Virus record (IMG/VR): IMGVR_UViG_3300028008_000097
Location: 1 to 25,601 of that record
From: a virus
Reading direction: 5' to 3' (one strand)
Length of the DNA stretch: 25,601 nucleotides
Shown here: positions 15,310-23,270 of the stretch, piece by piece
Position numbering within the stretch: position 1 is the stretch's first letter
Layout: each line of letters starts with the position of its first letter
Notes under the pieces: model-generated
What the model was told of the DNA's origin: nothing
The model's database searches: none
The model's input: only the letters and a program-made list of their open reading frames with translations
Translations under genes and position numbers: made by a program

Positions 15310-16012
15310 TCTCTATGTCTCCTCTAATATCCATTGGCATCTTCACTTCTTTTTGAAGCATCCAAAGAAGTTGCGTATTCTGTACCATACGTTGATACCA
15401 CCCTTCCCCGAACTCATCTTCATAGTAGCTTTCAATAGTAGCATCTCTATCCTTGCTCTTAGCCAATATCTTCTCAGCTTTCTTAATACCAATGCCGTGT
15501 ATTCCGATAATGTTATCAACTTTATCTCCCATTAACATTTGCATATAGAACCAGTGTATACCTGCTTCGTAAGTAACATGGTTGAACTCCTTCTTCACGA
15601 AGTTATAATGTTCACCTTCTACCATAAGCAGGTCTTTATCTATACTTGCAATCATAGTGTTGTCTGTTTGATTAAGTGCAAGGGCATCGTCAGCTTCCAT
15701 GCCTTCGATAACCTCTGCCTTAAAGTGCTTAACCATGTAATCCCGTATGGCTTGGTAGTGAATAGGTTTAGCTGTACCTTTACGATTAGCTTTGTACTCA
15801 CTATCAACTTTTAGTCTAAAGTTATTTTTTCCTGTCAGGAATAACCTGTAACTATCAGCACCCGTATCTTTAATCATACCATTGATAAACCTCTTGGTAC
15901 TGTGTAAGGCATAGGGCAAAGGCTCTGGTACAATGTTTCCATTGTCGTTCTTCCTCTGTGTTGCAAACCCTATACGATACACAATAACATCACCATCAAT
16001 TAGCAGTTCCAT
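15296..16012 (-). CDS. 5'-3' exonuclease (T7 gp6-like)
   Basis: A 238-residue nuclease of the FEN/5'-3' exonuclease family, used to remove RNA primers and generate recombinogenic ends. Acidic metal ligands appear in order: D6 and D8 (LIDGD), E106 with D108-D109 (GMEADDA), D125 and D127 (SIDKD), D163 and D166 (GDKVDN). The helix-three-turn-helix that clamps DNA follows at about 168-183 (NIIGIHGIGIKKAEKI). Length is close to the phage stand-alone forms. Its ATG overlaps the stop of the SSB gene (TAATG), so the two are coupled. Confidence 0.9.
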   Translation of the reverse strand: MELLIDGDVIVYRIGFATQRKNDNGNIVPEPLPYALHSTKRFINGMIKDTGADSYRLFLTGKNNFRLKVDSEYKANRKGTAKPIHYQAIRDYMVKHFKAEVIEGMEADDALALNQTDNTMIASIDKDLLMVEGEHYNFVKKEFNHVTYEAGIHWFYMQMLMGDKVDNIIGIHGIGIKKAEKILAKSKDRDATIESYYEDEFGEGWYQRMVQNTQLLWMLQKEVKMPMDIRGDIEIADN

Positions 16013-16644
16013 TAGAATGGAATATCTACTTCTGCACCAGTAAGTTCTTCTAGCGACTCTGGTGCATCAATTCGGTTGCCGTGAATATATAGTGGTAATC
16101 CAAACATACTAGCTTGTGCTGGGTTATCCATATCATCTGCATCACCAGTACAACCATCGGTAATAAGTCCAGCTTCTACACCACCCTTATACTTAGTAGG
16201 GATTGGTGTTAGTGAATCAATGTTGTCGTATGTACGACCAGAGTTATCACCCTTACCTTTGGTATGAATAACCACCACGTTACAAGGCTCGTTAATCATG
16301 CTATCCCAATCAGCCTCTACACCTTCTACTGCTGCTTGGTCAAACACCTTGAAGTATTGCAACTCTTTACCGCGCTCAGTCAACTCATGGAACACATTAA
16401 AGCCAGATGTCCATAACAATCTAGGTTGTTCTTTGCCATCAATCTCTACAGACTGTCCGATAATCTCAATACCTAAAGCCAGTTGCTGTGCTGGTGGTTT
16501 CTCCTCTCCCATGTACTCACGCTTCTGCATACCTAAGTCTGCTACATATCGTAGTCTACCCTCATGCTCACCTGCTTCTAGGTTTACATACTCAATATCA
16601 CTACGCTCAGTTGTTTGTTGTTCGCCACGTCTTTTAATAGCCAT
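16012..16644 (-). CDS. Single-stranded DNA-binding protein
   Basis: A 210-residue protein placed directly before the exonuclease. The middle region has the alternating hydrophobic strands of an OB fold (LRYVADLG, QQLALGIEIIGQSV, CNVVVIHTKG). The C-terminus is acidic and ends VDIPF, matching the DIPF tip by which bacterial SSBs recruit partners. These points and context (polymerase upstream, exonuclease downstream) support an SSB that protects single strands and recruits polymerase and helicase, the role of T7 gp2.5. It is preceded by its own strong promoter and a GAGGA ribosome-binding site. Confidence 0.7.
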   Translation of the reverse strand: MAIKRRGEQQTTERSDIEYVNLEAGEHEGRLRYVADLGMQKREYMGEEKPPAQQLALGIEIIGQSVEIDGKEQPRLLWTSGFNVFHELTERGKELQYFKVFDQAAVEGVEADWDSMINEPCNVVVIHTKGKGDNSGRTYDNIDSLTPIPTKYKGGVEAGLITDGCTGDADDMDNPAQASMFGLPLYIHGNRIDAPESLEELTGAEVDIPF

Positions 16645-16682
16645 TTGTTATTTTATCCTCTATTGTTGGAATAACAGTTTTG

Positions 16683-16711
16683 ATTATATCATACCTTTTT
16701 GTAGATGTCAA
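16683..16711 (-). promoter_or_regulatory. Consensus sigma-70 promoter before SSB
   Basis: On the minus strand TTGACA (16711-16706) and TATAAT (16688-16683) are separated by 17 bases, with TG at the extended -10 position: a perfect match to the bacterial housekeeping consensus. The -35 box overlaps the stop codon of DNA polymerase. It should fire the SSB, exonuclease, endonuclease and RNR genes with host RNA polymerase, starting near 16676. Confidence 0.82.
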
Positions 16712-18552
16712 TGTATTTCTGCATAAGTTTTACCAAAATCTACATCTACATCTAACTCTCTGTTTAGATTAAGTTTTTTGTTTACCTCCTTTACACATTC
16801 TTTTAATAGTTTAGTAATACCCTCTCGATATGCACAGGGTACATCTAGAATAACCTCGTCATGAAACTGTGCTAACAAAGTCTTAGTTCTTTTTATTATC
16901 TCCTGTACCCACATATCAAAACAGTAAGTGCCAGTGCCTTGATTAAGCGTACTAAAAATATCCTTCTTGCTTCGTAGTTCATAGTATAAACCACTGACTG
17001 GGTTATGCAACCATAGCTTACCATTTACATTCTTAGTAGTCTGGTCATCTGCTATAGCCTTTAGACTCCAATTCCTATCCCAATATGCTTTGTGTAATGC
17101 TTCTCCCTCTTCAAGTGTAGCCTCTGCCCCTCTGGCAATAGTCTGTGCACCTGCACCGTACGTACTCGCATAGTTAGTAGTCTTACCCTTATGCCTTTGT
17201 GCAGATAACGTAGCCTCATCGAACTTACTAAAGTCTTTAGCCTTGTAAGCATCGGCTTGCTCTTGTGTTAAGAACTTAGCCTCCACTGCAATATCTAAAT
17301 GCGGGTCAAACCCCTCTTTGTTCATTTCCTCTACATAATCGGAATCATGTGGCATCATGTAATGCTGCTTAGTCCTGTCTTCTAAACTGCTCATATCACT
17401 ACCACATAACTCCCTGCCTTCTCTTATCGTCAGTAAGCTACGTATCTCGCTACCATACGGCATACGTGGGCTAGGAATGTTCACACATACTGCGTGCTTA
17501 AACCTTAACGTATTGGTAAGACCTTGTATAGCAGCTATAACGTAACCATCCTCATCACAGTTCTTAATCAACCCGGACACCAATGCTACCCTGTGACCTA
17601 ACACCCCAAGTTCTTCTAGGTTCTTTAACTCTGGGTGTTTGTCTACCATTCTAATAACAGAAGGGCATAGCATATCACCTTTCTTTATCTGTGGTATCTT
17701 GCGTTGCTTCTGTTTACCCTGTAAATCATAGCCATCTTCTACATACTTGTATGTCTGTGGCTTCCAACCTAAACTAAACAACCAGTCTTTAATCTGCACG
17801 GGTGAAGTAGCCTTTGGTTCTTTAAAACCATTAGGTATCTTATGTTTGGCGTAACTATTAAAGTTAATACCATGCTCTGCACACACTTTAGACCACCTCT
17901 TACCCACTTCTGATAGTGTACCATCCTGTTTAAAGGGCTTCTGTGGTCGTGTAACGTCCTTAAACACTTGTACTGGTGGCATAGTAGCTTCAAGAGATTT
18001 AACAGCCTTAGATTGCTTCTCAGTAAGTTCTACTAATAAGGTGTTAGCTTTATCCACATCTAACTTCCACTTGTTCTGCTCTTGTAACATGGCACAGTGC
18101 ATTTTAAATGTAAGGTACTCTACCAAATCGCTGTAGTCATTGCCGTACAGTGCAACTAGGTACTGCTCTTGTAGCTGCCATAGCCTAGTGTTAATCTTAA
18201 CATCCTCACTACATCTGTGTATGTACTCATCTTCGCTTAAGTTATCCCAATCTTCTATCACTGGCTTAGGTATTCCAAACTCAACACCCCAGTCTGCTAG
18301 CCCATGCTTGTTACGTTCAGCAAACAGATACCAACTCAATGCTAGTGTGTCTATTAGCTTGGCTTTAATCTTAATGCCCAGTAACTTCTCTAACACTGGC
18401 ACATCATAACGTATAATGTTATGCCCTATAAGTACATCATCTTCTGTCAAGTTGACAAAGAAGTCTTTGTGTACCTGCTTACCATTGGCCACCATACAAT
18501 GTATCTTGTCTGGGTTTAAACCATTTGCTTCAATATCAAATACGTAATTCAT
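16708..18552 (-). CDS. Family A DNA polymerase with 3'-5' exonuclease
   Basis: The 614-residue replicative polymerase. Proofreading domain: D6-x-E8 (FDIEANGL), N45 and D50 in IGHNIIRYD, and the Exo III block around HRCSEDV (112-118). Polymerase domain: motif A D386-M-S-S-L-E391-D-R, motif B R453...K457...Y461...Y465-G (equivalent to E. coli R754, K758, F762, Y766), and motif C H564-D565-E566. All catalytic residues are intact. The O-helix residue is Tyr461, as in T7 polymerase, a state linked to fast, accurate virulent replication and poor discrimination against dideoxynucleotides. The gene overlaps the methyltransferase upstream and ends in the -35 box of the SSB promoter. Confidence 0.95.
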   Translation of the reverse strand: MNYVFDIEANGLNPDKIHCMVANGKQVHKDFFVNLTEDDVLIGHNIIRYDVPVLEKLLGIKIKAKLIDTLALSWYLFAERNKHGLADWGVEFGIPKPVIEDWDNLSEDEYIHRCSEDVKINTRLWQLQEQYLVALYGNDYSDLVEYLTFKMHCAMLQEQNKWKLDVDKANTLLVELTEKQSKAVKSLEATMPPVQVFKDVTRPQKPFKQDGTLSEVGKRWSKVCAEHGINFNSYAKHKIPNGFKEPKATSPVQIKDWLFSLGWKPQTYKYVEDGYDLQGKQKQRKIPQIKKGDMLCPSVIRMVDKHPELKNLEELGVLGHRVALVSGLIKNCDEDGYVIAAIQGLTNTLRFKHAVCVNIPSPRMPYGSEIRSLLTIREGRELCGSDMSSLEDRTKQHYMMPHDSDYVEEMNKEGFDPHLDIAVEAKFLTQEQADAYKAKDFSKFDEATLSAQRHKGKTTNYASTYGAGAQTIARGAEATLEEGEALHKAYWDRNWSLKAIADDQTTKNVNGKLWLHNPVSGLYYELRSKKDIFSTLNQGTGTYCFDMWVQEIIKRTKTLLAQFHDEVILDVPCAYREGITKLLKECVKEVNKKLNLNRELDVDVDFGKTYAEIH

Positions 18553-19237
18553 TCTTCCTGCCTACCTTTAATATATGTATTGGTGTACAACCTATATTTT
18601 TTGAAACTTGTGCTAAATACCTTACATCTTTTATTTCTAGGTTATTATCTCCTATCATATCCTTAAAATCTTCAAAGGCTGGTCTATTTCTTTTATCATA
18701 AACCTCCCCATCTAAAACTACTGTATCTGAAAACATATTTACCTCTGATATAAATATGACACCATCAGGGGTAAGCCTATCTTCTGCCTGTTTGTAAAAT
18801 TCTTTGTGGAACTTCCAACCTCTATCTGAAGGTCTTAAATCGTTACTTAAAAACCCATACTTTGAATGGCTTGATTGTATATCAAAGTAATTCGGGGGGT
18901 TAGAGACTATACAGTCAAACTTTATACCTTCTGGTACAGACTTGAACATATCTGATACGTAAGTATTAACCTTTTCAAGCCCCTTAACTGTCTTGTTTAC
19001 TACATCTATCGCCTCTGGGTTTATGTCTACTAGGTGTAGGTTATTACAATGCCCCTTCTCCTTTAACCATAAACCTATCCAACTTGGTCCGCAACCAGCT
19101 TCTACTAAGTTATCATAAACTTTGCTTTCCTCACTGATAATCCTTTCAAAGTCTGGGGCTATCACCCTGCCCCCTCCATCTAAATTTTCTCTGTAATATA
19201 CATAATTACAAAAGTTATTAAACTCTTCTGACATCAT
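18536..19237 (-). CDS. SAM-dependent methyltransferase with NPP motif
   Basis: A 233-residue Rossmann-fold methyltransferase. Motif I is VEAGCGPSW (45-53), motif II carries the acidic LVDINPEA (69-76), and motif IV is CIVSNPPNYF (109-118). The NPPY/F type of motif IV occurs in enzymes that methylate a nitrogen on adenine, cytosine or a protein glutamine (HemK/PrmC family). There is no DNA-recognition domain, so protein or RNA substrates are as likely as DNA. Placed between primase-helicase and DNA polymerase it may protect phage DNA from restriction, but that is inference. Start at 19237 or one codon later. Confidence 0.8.
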   Translation of the reverse strand: MMSEEFNNFCNYVYYRENLDGGGRVIAPDFERIISEESKVYDNLVEAGCGPSWIGLWLKEKGHCNNLHLVDINPEAIDVVNKTVKGLEKVNTYVSDMFKSVPEGIKFDCIVSNPPNYFDIQSSHSKYGFLSNDLRPSDRGWKFHKEFYKQAEDRLTPDGVIFISEVNMFSDTVVLDGEVYDKRNRPAFEDFKDMIGDNNLEIKDVRYLAQVSKNIGCTPIHILKVGRKNELRI

Positions 19238-19265
19238 TTTCTTAACGTCCCTCTATACCCAAACA

Positions 19266-20918
19266 TCATACTTCTAAGTACGTGATAGTCTTCTCATCGA
19301 AGTACACATCACACTGGTAGTTCTGACCGAAGTCTCTATCAAATAGCATATAAAACTCACTAATGTTATGCTTCTCTTCAGGGCAATCAGGGCTTCTATC
19401 CCTGCTAATACCATGCCCATAGTGTGCCCACTTCTCCATTGCTCGTGAACCTGTGAACTCATGACTCAACACCCTAGCACCTTGCTCATGTGAGCGTGAC
19501 CCTTTAGGCTTAGGGTTGACATGACTATAACAAAAGATAGTAATTGGATATTTCATCACCAAGTCTGCCATATCTGTCATTATCTCGTTCAGCTTGTCGT
19601 TCGCTTCGCTTGCTGTAAACATACTAACCAGTGCTGTAAGTGGGTCAAGGATAAAGATGTTGATGCCGTCAAGCAAGTGCATCTCCTCCATAGCTATTCT
19701 TATATCTTGCCAATCACGACTTGCGCTTCTATCATAGAATCTAACCCTACCTTGCATTGATAATAGGGTGTGCTTTAACATCTCAGGGTCATAGCTAACA
19801 TCAGGTCTTGAATAGTCTATCCTATCGTGCTTCCCTGCTAACTTCTTAGCTGTCTTAGCTGGTGCGTTCTCAAGGTCAAACATCCCTACGTTCTGACTCT
19901 CACTATAAACCAGATGTTCTACTAACTGATGCTGGTGGTCTGTCTTGCCAATCTTAGGTGCTGCCCCTACTATGTGAATAGTGTTAGGTCTGATACCGAA
20001 TGTCGCCCTTGTAACTGTAGCCCAAGGAAAACTGATACCCATCTTGGGTTGTTCAAGTGCTTTGTCTATGAAGTCCTCAATATCTAACACTTCACCTTGT
20101 CTGATAGGCTTACTATCCCATACTGCTGCTTGATATAATTCCTTTCCTCTGTCGGCTAACAGCATATCGTTAGCATCTTTTAATGGTAGGTTCGCGACCT
20201 TAAACAGTGGAAAAGATTTAATAATATCCTTTGTTGCCTTGTTACCAGCCTCATCATTGTCTAATACTAGGATAACCTCGTTGTACTTCTCTACGAAGTC
20301 CCTATTATTAACCATATCCTTTAATGCAGATGACGCACCACGTGTAAGTGATACGACCGAAGGAAGGTATTGTTTGTACTTGGCTGGAGTATTATCAATA
20401 ATGGTCTGGTATAACGCCATAGCATCACACCTGCCTTCCGTAATGAACAGTTTATTACTGCCATTCTTACTAGCTAGGCTCTTACCCCATAAATCAACAG
20501 CACCTTTTCTATCCCCTAACGCTTTAAAGTCTTTGGTTGCTACCTCTCTGACCTCATAGCCCGTAACCTCTCCCGCTTTAGTGTCTGGATAGTAGTGGTG
20601 GGTAATGGTCTTGCCGTCTGACTCACTCAATGCTACCCTAACACTATACAGTTCAGCTATCTCCTGCCTTATACCCCTATCCGATAACTCACGAAAGGGA
20701 AGTTTGCTATAGTCTATCTTCATTTCCTTAACCTTTTGTTTAGGTCTAATACTTGTTACGTTGTCATTGGGTGGAAAGTAAGTCTGACAAGCAAAACAAT
20801 AGCTATCATCGGGCTGGTTGTCATAGGTGTACACTTGATTGCCATCACTACTTCCACAATCAGGACAAGGGATTTTGTGACTCAGTTGTCCCCTCTCTCT
20901 CTGCTCTAAGTTATTCAT
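19266..20918 (-). CDS. T7 gp4-like bifunctional primase-helicase
   Basis: A 550-residue protein that makes RNA primers and unwinds DNA at the fork. Order of parts: zinc-binding domain C18/C21...C41/C44; primase core with TOPRIM motif FITEGRCDA (158-166; E161) and the metal pair D220-x-D222 (LVLDNDEAG); linker near 270-300; RecA-type helicase with Walker A GAAPKIGKT (318-326), Walker B IFILDPLTAL, the H-loop YSHVNPKPKG and an arginine-finger region SRAMEKWAHYGHGISR. All key residues are present. Start at 20918 has no strong ribosome-binding site; it follows an AT-rich leader and a promoter. Confidence 0.95.
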   Translation of the reverse strand: MNNLEQRERGQLSHKIPCPDCGSSDGNQVYTYDNQPDDSYCFACQTYFPPNDNVTSIRPKQKVKEMKIDYSKLPFRELSDRGIRQEIAELYSVRVALSESDGKTITHHYYPDTKAGEVTGYEVREVATKDFKALGDRKGAVDLWGKSLASKNGSNKLFITEGRCDAMALYQTIIDNTPAKYKQYLPSVVSLTRGASSALKDMVNNRDFVEKYNEVILVLDNDEAGNKATKDIIKSFPLFKVANLPLKDANDMLLADRGKELYQAAVWDSKPIRQGEVLDIEDFIDKALEQPKMGISFPWATVTRATFGIRPNTIHIVGAAPKIGKTDHQHQLVEHLVYSESQNVGMFDLENAPAKTAKKLAGKHDRIDYSRPDVSYDPEMLKHTLLSMQGRVRFYDRSASRDWQDIRIAMEEMHLLDGINIFILDPLTALVSMFTASEANDKLNEIMTDMADLVMKYPITIFCYSHVNPKPKGSRSHEQGARVLSHEFTGSRAMEKWAHYGHGISRDRSPDCPEEKHNISEFYMLFDRDFGQNYQCDVYFDEKTITYLEV

Positions 20919-20961
20919 AATAATTAATAATTCCTAATAATAAATATAAATAAGAAAATTT

Positions 20962-20990
20962 ATTTTATACTATTTTAACACTTCTGTCAA
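20962..20990 (-). promoter_or_regulatory. Sigma-70-type promoter before primase-helicase
   Basis: On the minus strand TTGACA (20990-20985) is followed after 17 bases by TAAAAT (20967-20962), 12 of the 12-base consensus except one -10 position. It overlaps the end of the small gene at 20970. It would start the transcript for primase-helicase, the NPP methyltransferase and polymerase. Confidence 0.6.
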
Positions 20991-21095
20991 GTCTACATCC
21001 TCGGGCTCTACTTCCTCCCAGTAGAACTGATTAAGGTGGTTGTCTTGTTCGTAAACTGGTACTGATAGTTCGTCCAACTCTTTTTGTAACTCCAT
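20970..21095 (-). CDS. 41-residue acidic protein
   Basis: A small gene with a strong GGGGAG ribosome-binding site 6 bases before ATG 21095. The product begins MELQKELDELSVPVYEQDNH and has a very acidic second half (about one residue in three is Glu or Asp), ending LTEVLK. No Cys or membrane segment. Small acidic early phage proteins often bind host enzymes or mimic DNA, but no function can be assigned. Its last codons contain the -35 box of the primase-helicase promoter. Confidence 0.6.
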   Translation of the reverse strand: MELQKELDELSVPVYEQDNHLNQFYWEEVEPEDVDLTEVLK

Positions 21096-21097
21096 AA

Positions 21098-21310
21098 TTA
21101 TCTCCCCTTATTAACAGTAAACTTTTGCGGTCTGTTTTCTAAATACCATACCTCATCAAACAGTTCACCTTTGATTGTTTGCAGCTGCATGACTGACATC
21201 GTGTCGACTATGTAATCATAGCCTGACGCGTCACGGTCTAACACGTACAACGCTCGGTCTATCTGCTCTATGATGCGTAGTTTCTTGGCTGTTATTACTT
21301 TATTTGTCAT
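21098..21310 (-). CDS. 70-residue hypothetical protein
   Basis: I place the start at ATG 21310, not at the ATG 15 bases upstream, because the AAGGGG ribosome-binding site lies between the two. The protein (MTNKVITAKKLRIIEQIDRA...) is helical, with Asp/Tyr-rich segments near 25-36 and a basic C-terminus ending NKGR. No family recognised. Its stop codon overlaps the ribosome-binding site of the next gene (AAGGGGAGATAA), a layout repeated in this cluster. Confidence 0.6.
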   Translation of the reverse strand: MTNKVITAKKLRIIEQIDRALYVLDRDASGYDYIVDTMSVMQLQTIKGELFDEVWYLENRPQKFTVNKGR

Positions 21311-21479
21311 TTTTTGCCCCTTCATAATTTCTGATTTCTCTGGCTAGTTTAAGGATAGCCTGACTCATAGCATAATACGCTTTGTCGTCGTCGTGATTGT
21401 GCCTGTCCTTATGTTGCAAGAACAACAAACGGCGCTCAATCTCTTCTTTTTCTTTTCTAATCTGTTCTAATGTTTTCAT
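21300..21479 (-). CDS. 59-residue coiled-coil-like protein
   Basis: Begins at ATG 21479, whose ATGA overlaps the stop of the gene upstream; a GGAGAG ribosome-binding site lies about 7 bases before. The product starts MKTLEQIRKEKEEIERRLLF, a heptad-like charged helix suited to a coiled coil, followed by a His/Asp-rich turn (HKDRHNHDDDK, 23-33) and a second helix. It ends with NDK, overlapping the next gene by 11 bases. The HxxxHxHDDD stretch could bind metal; unproven. Confidence 0.6.
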   Translation of the reverse strand: MKTLEQIRKEKEEIERRLLFLQHKDRHNHDDDKAYYAMSQAILKLAREIRNYEGAKNDK

Positions 21480-21673
21480 TGTACTCTCTCCATAATATAT
21501 TTGTTAGGAATGATATCACAAGTATAATCTCTAACGCCTTGTGTTTCGATATAAGCACACTTCCCGTCTTGGTTGATGCCTACTATAGGCAGGTCAATAT
21601 AACCCACTAGGCTAGTATATAGGGCGTATATCATAACGCCTGTGATTGTTGCTAGGTATAAGTAATATTTCAT
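21476..21673 (-). CDS. Small membrane-anchored protein
   Basis: A 65-residue protein with an N-terminal hydrophobic segment (about 3-24, YYLYLATITGVMIYALYTSL) that would act as a signal anchor, then a polar domain with two Cys (C39 and C52) and many Tyr/Ile. An AAGGA ribosome-binding site precedes the ATG. The polar part would lie in the periplasm and could form one disulfide. Early phage proteins of this shape can block superinfection, but there is no direct evidence for that here. Confidence 0.6.
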   Translation of the reverse strand: MKYYLYLATITGVMIYALYTSLVGYIDLPIVGINQDGKCAYIETQGVRDYTCDIIPNKYIMERVQ

Positions 21674-21715
21674 TTTGGTTTATCCTTTTGGTTGGTTGGT
21701 TTAGGTCACACTGCA

Positions 21716-21739
21716 AAGCATACCACAGATGATATGCTT
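21716..21739. promoter_or_regulatory. Hairpin between two early genes
   Basis: AAGCATA (21716-21722) pairs perfectly with TATGCTT (21733-21739) around a 10-base loop, in the only gap above 80 bases inside the early cluster. No T run follows on either strand, so it is not a classic terminator; it may protect a 3' end or guide processing. A GGTTGGTTGGTT run lies beside it on the plus strand (21690-21702). Confidence 0.5.
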
Positions 21740-21756
21740 CACGCTATAGCCTAATT

Positions 21757-21927
21757 TTATTCCCCTTGGTTTAGTTTGCGAGCGGTGAAGTAATCACCAT
21801 TCAATTGAATTGATATTTCGCTTAGGTCATAGTTGCTTTTTAACCCGTCATATTGATTGTGAGACAAGGCCAAACACATACCATCATCTAGCAAATCCAT
21901 CAAAAAATTCAAATGTTCGTTATTCAT
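21757..21927 (-). CDS. 56-residue hypothetical protein
   Basis: The start is ATG 21927, preceded by AAGGGG; an upstream ATG that would add 16 hydrophobic residues lies before the ribosome-binding site. The product (MNNEHLNFLMDLLDDGMCLA...) has a leucine-rich amphipathic N-terminal helix, and ends NQGE with the last codons forming another AAGGGGAATAA box. No family recognised. Confidence 0.6.
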   Translation of the reverse strand: MNNEHLNFLMDLLDDGMCLALSHNQYDGLKSNYDLSEISIQLNGDYFTARKLNQGE

Positions 21928-21928
21928 T

Positions 21929-22111
21929 TTATTCCCCTTCATTATAAATCGTAGGAAGCCTACCAAGTATATCACTTACCTGAACAGTGGTGTCATGATG
22001 AAACTTATCAGATGTTAGATACCTTTCTAAATCTATGATGTCTTCTCTATGTTCGTTTAGTGTAGACTTAAGCAAGTCAATTTCTAATTGTAATTGTTGT
22101 ATATAGTTCAT
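21929..22111 (-). CDS. 60-residue hypothetical protein
   Basis: Starts at ATG 22111 after AAGGGGAAATAA; a longer frame to 22150 overlaps the methyltransferase and lacks a ribosome-binding site. The product (MNYIQQLQLEIDLLKSTLNE...) is a probable coiled coil over residues 5-33, followed by a His/Asp-rich stretch and a short hydrophobic end, closing with NEGE. Function unknown. Confidence 0.6.
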   Translation of the reverse strand: MNYIQQLQLEIDLLKSTLNEHREDIIDLERYLTSDKFHHDTTVQVSDILGRLPTIYNEGE

Positions 22112-22112
22112 T

Positions 22113-22679
22113 TTATTTCCCCTTAGTGATGATAGCACCAGCCTGACCAAGGTTTAACCTTTCTACAGTAAACCCGTTGCCTAGCGTGGTTTTAAGATAA
22201 TCTAATAGTTCTGCTACTTTGAAGCCTTTTTGATACGTGTTCCGTGATGTCACCTTGGACATGGGCTCAAGGCCGTTTCTACCTGCTGCTTTCATAACAT
22301 CAGAGCCGCGTGTGGTGATGATAGCCTGGCCACCTACTTTCAGTACCCTGCCGATGTCTCTCACGATGTCATCCCTGTCTGACCTCTTCACTACGTTTAA
22401 AACGTTTAAATTGGTTACCCTGCTGTATGTATTTGAAGGGATATCTTCTGCCTTGTTGAAGTCTGGAGCCCATTTTTTAGCGTAAGGCTCAAACGTCTCA
22501 TACCCAATCTCACTAGCACCAATTCCAAGTCCAGCACCAAAGTCAATTGACCGCCCTTGTGGCGCTCTCTCATCAAGAATGGCGCTTGCATTGTGGTATG
22601 TAGGCAACGTGCCTTTGATTTGAGTTTTGGCTGCATTTTCAGCAGCAGGGTAATCAAAATCATCTAAATGTATATTCAT
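22113..22679 (-). CDS. SAM-dependent methyltransferase (early)
   Basis: A 188-residue Rossmann-fold methyltransferase. Motif I SIDFGAGLGIGA (44-55), acidic residue of motif II in YETFEPYA (60-67), motif IV around VTNLNVLNVV (88-97), and the post-motif strand VLKVGGQAIITTRG (112-125). The catalytic NPPY is absent, so a small-molecule, RNA or protein substrate is more likely than DNA adenine. As the second gene expressed from the leftward control region it may modify a host target or defend against restriction. A GGAG ribosome-binding site precedes the ATG. Confidence 0.75.
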   Translation of the reverse strand: MNIHLDDFDYPAAENAAKTQIKGTLPTYHNASAILDERAPQGRSIDFGAGLGIGASEIGYETFEPYAKKWAPDFNKAEDIPSNTYSRVTNLNVLNVVKRSDRDDIVRDIGRVLKVGGQAIITTRGSDVMKAAGRNGLEPMSKVTSRNTYQKGFKVAELLDYLKTTLGNGFTVERLNLGQAGAIITKGK

Positions 22680-22693
22680 TTTATTTTCTCCAA

Positions 22694-23092
22694 TTAATTA
22701 TCTTTTACTACTTGGTAAACACTTCTAATGCGGTGTCTCCTACCTTCTGTCCAGTCCATTACTTTACCATCTCTAACCGTTAAGACATGGCCACTTACAA
22801 AGATTAAAAACTTTCCCTTGCTTGGTAATTTCTTTGTAATAGTTGATACTGTACCATATTTCGCCAACTTGTAAGGAATAAGGTTAAAACCATGTAGTTC
22901 AATAGCTTTCATAATCATACTAGGATAAGCACCTTGCCTAATCCTTCTGCCTAGTTTAGCTAGCGTATTTAGTGCAGTTCCGTATGCCTTACCTGTACAG
23001 ATAGACACAGCAACCACTGAACAATTATTACTGTCATTGTAATACTTGTGGCCTATCTTATACACCTTAATTGCGTCATCATATTGTTTCAT
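22694..23092 (-). CDS. Papain/C39-like cysteine peptidase-like protein (first early gene)
   Basis: A 132-residue protein that resembles the minimal papain-like (C39) peptidase fold. A Cys at the start of a helix (NNCSVVAVSICTG, C24), a strand FLIFVSGHVLTVRDG with H102, and a following Asp in VMDW (D113) give a Cys-His-Asp order typical of the family. No signal peptide or membrane segment. As the gene closest to the control region on the leftward arm it is probably made first, where phages often attack host proteins. Two 13-base palindromes lie directly upstream. The peptidase call is from motif order only; a related non-catalytic fold is possible. Confidence 0.6.
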   Translation of the reverse strand: MKQYDDAIKVYKIGHKYYNDSNNCSVVAVSICTGKAYGTALNTLAKLGRRIRQGAYPSMIMKAIELHGFNLIPYKLAKYGTVSTITKKLPSKGKFLIFVSGHVLTVRDGKVMDWTEGRRHRIRSVYQVVKDN

Positions 23093-23109
23093 AATATTTA
23101 ACTCCTATT

Positions 23110-23151
23110 GTTTAAGTTAAACGCCCTGTTTCAAAGACGTTTAAGTTAAAC
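23110..23151. promoter_or_regulatory. Two copies of a 13-base palindromic operator-like site
   Basis: GTTTAAGTTAAAC occurs exactly at 23110-23122 and 23139-23151. Each copy is a perfect inverted repeat around a central G, and the centres are 29 bases apart. They lie 18 bases before the start codon of the first leftward gene. This is the geometry expected for a dimeric repressor or activator binding twice on nearly the same face of the helix. Confidence 0.65.
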
Positions 23152-23270
23152 CTAAACCAGCTAAGAAGCTATAACGTGTTCACCCTTAAGAGGCACTCAG
23201 AACACAGCTTCGCTAGCTAGTTTAGATGTTAGTTAGTATCTTTCGGGTGTCTTGCATTGCCTAGACCGTT

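Noticed and set aside
18437-18455. TGTCAA-G-TTGACA palindrome in the polymerase gene as a promoter pair
   Set aside because: Neither strand has a -10 box at a suitable distance, and it lies in coding sequence.
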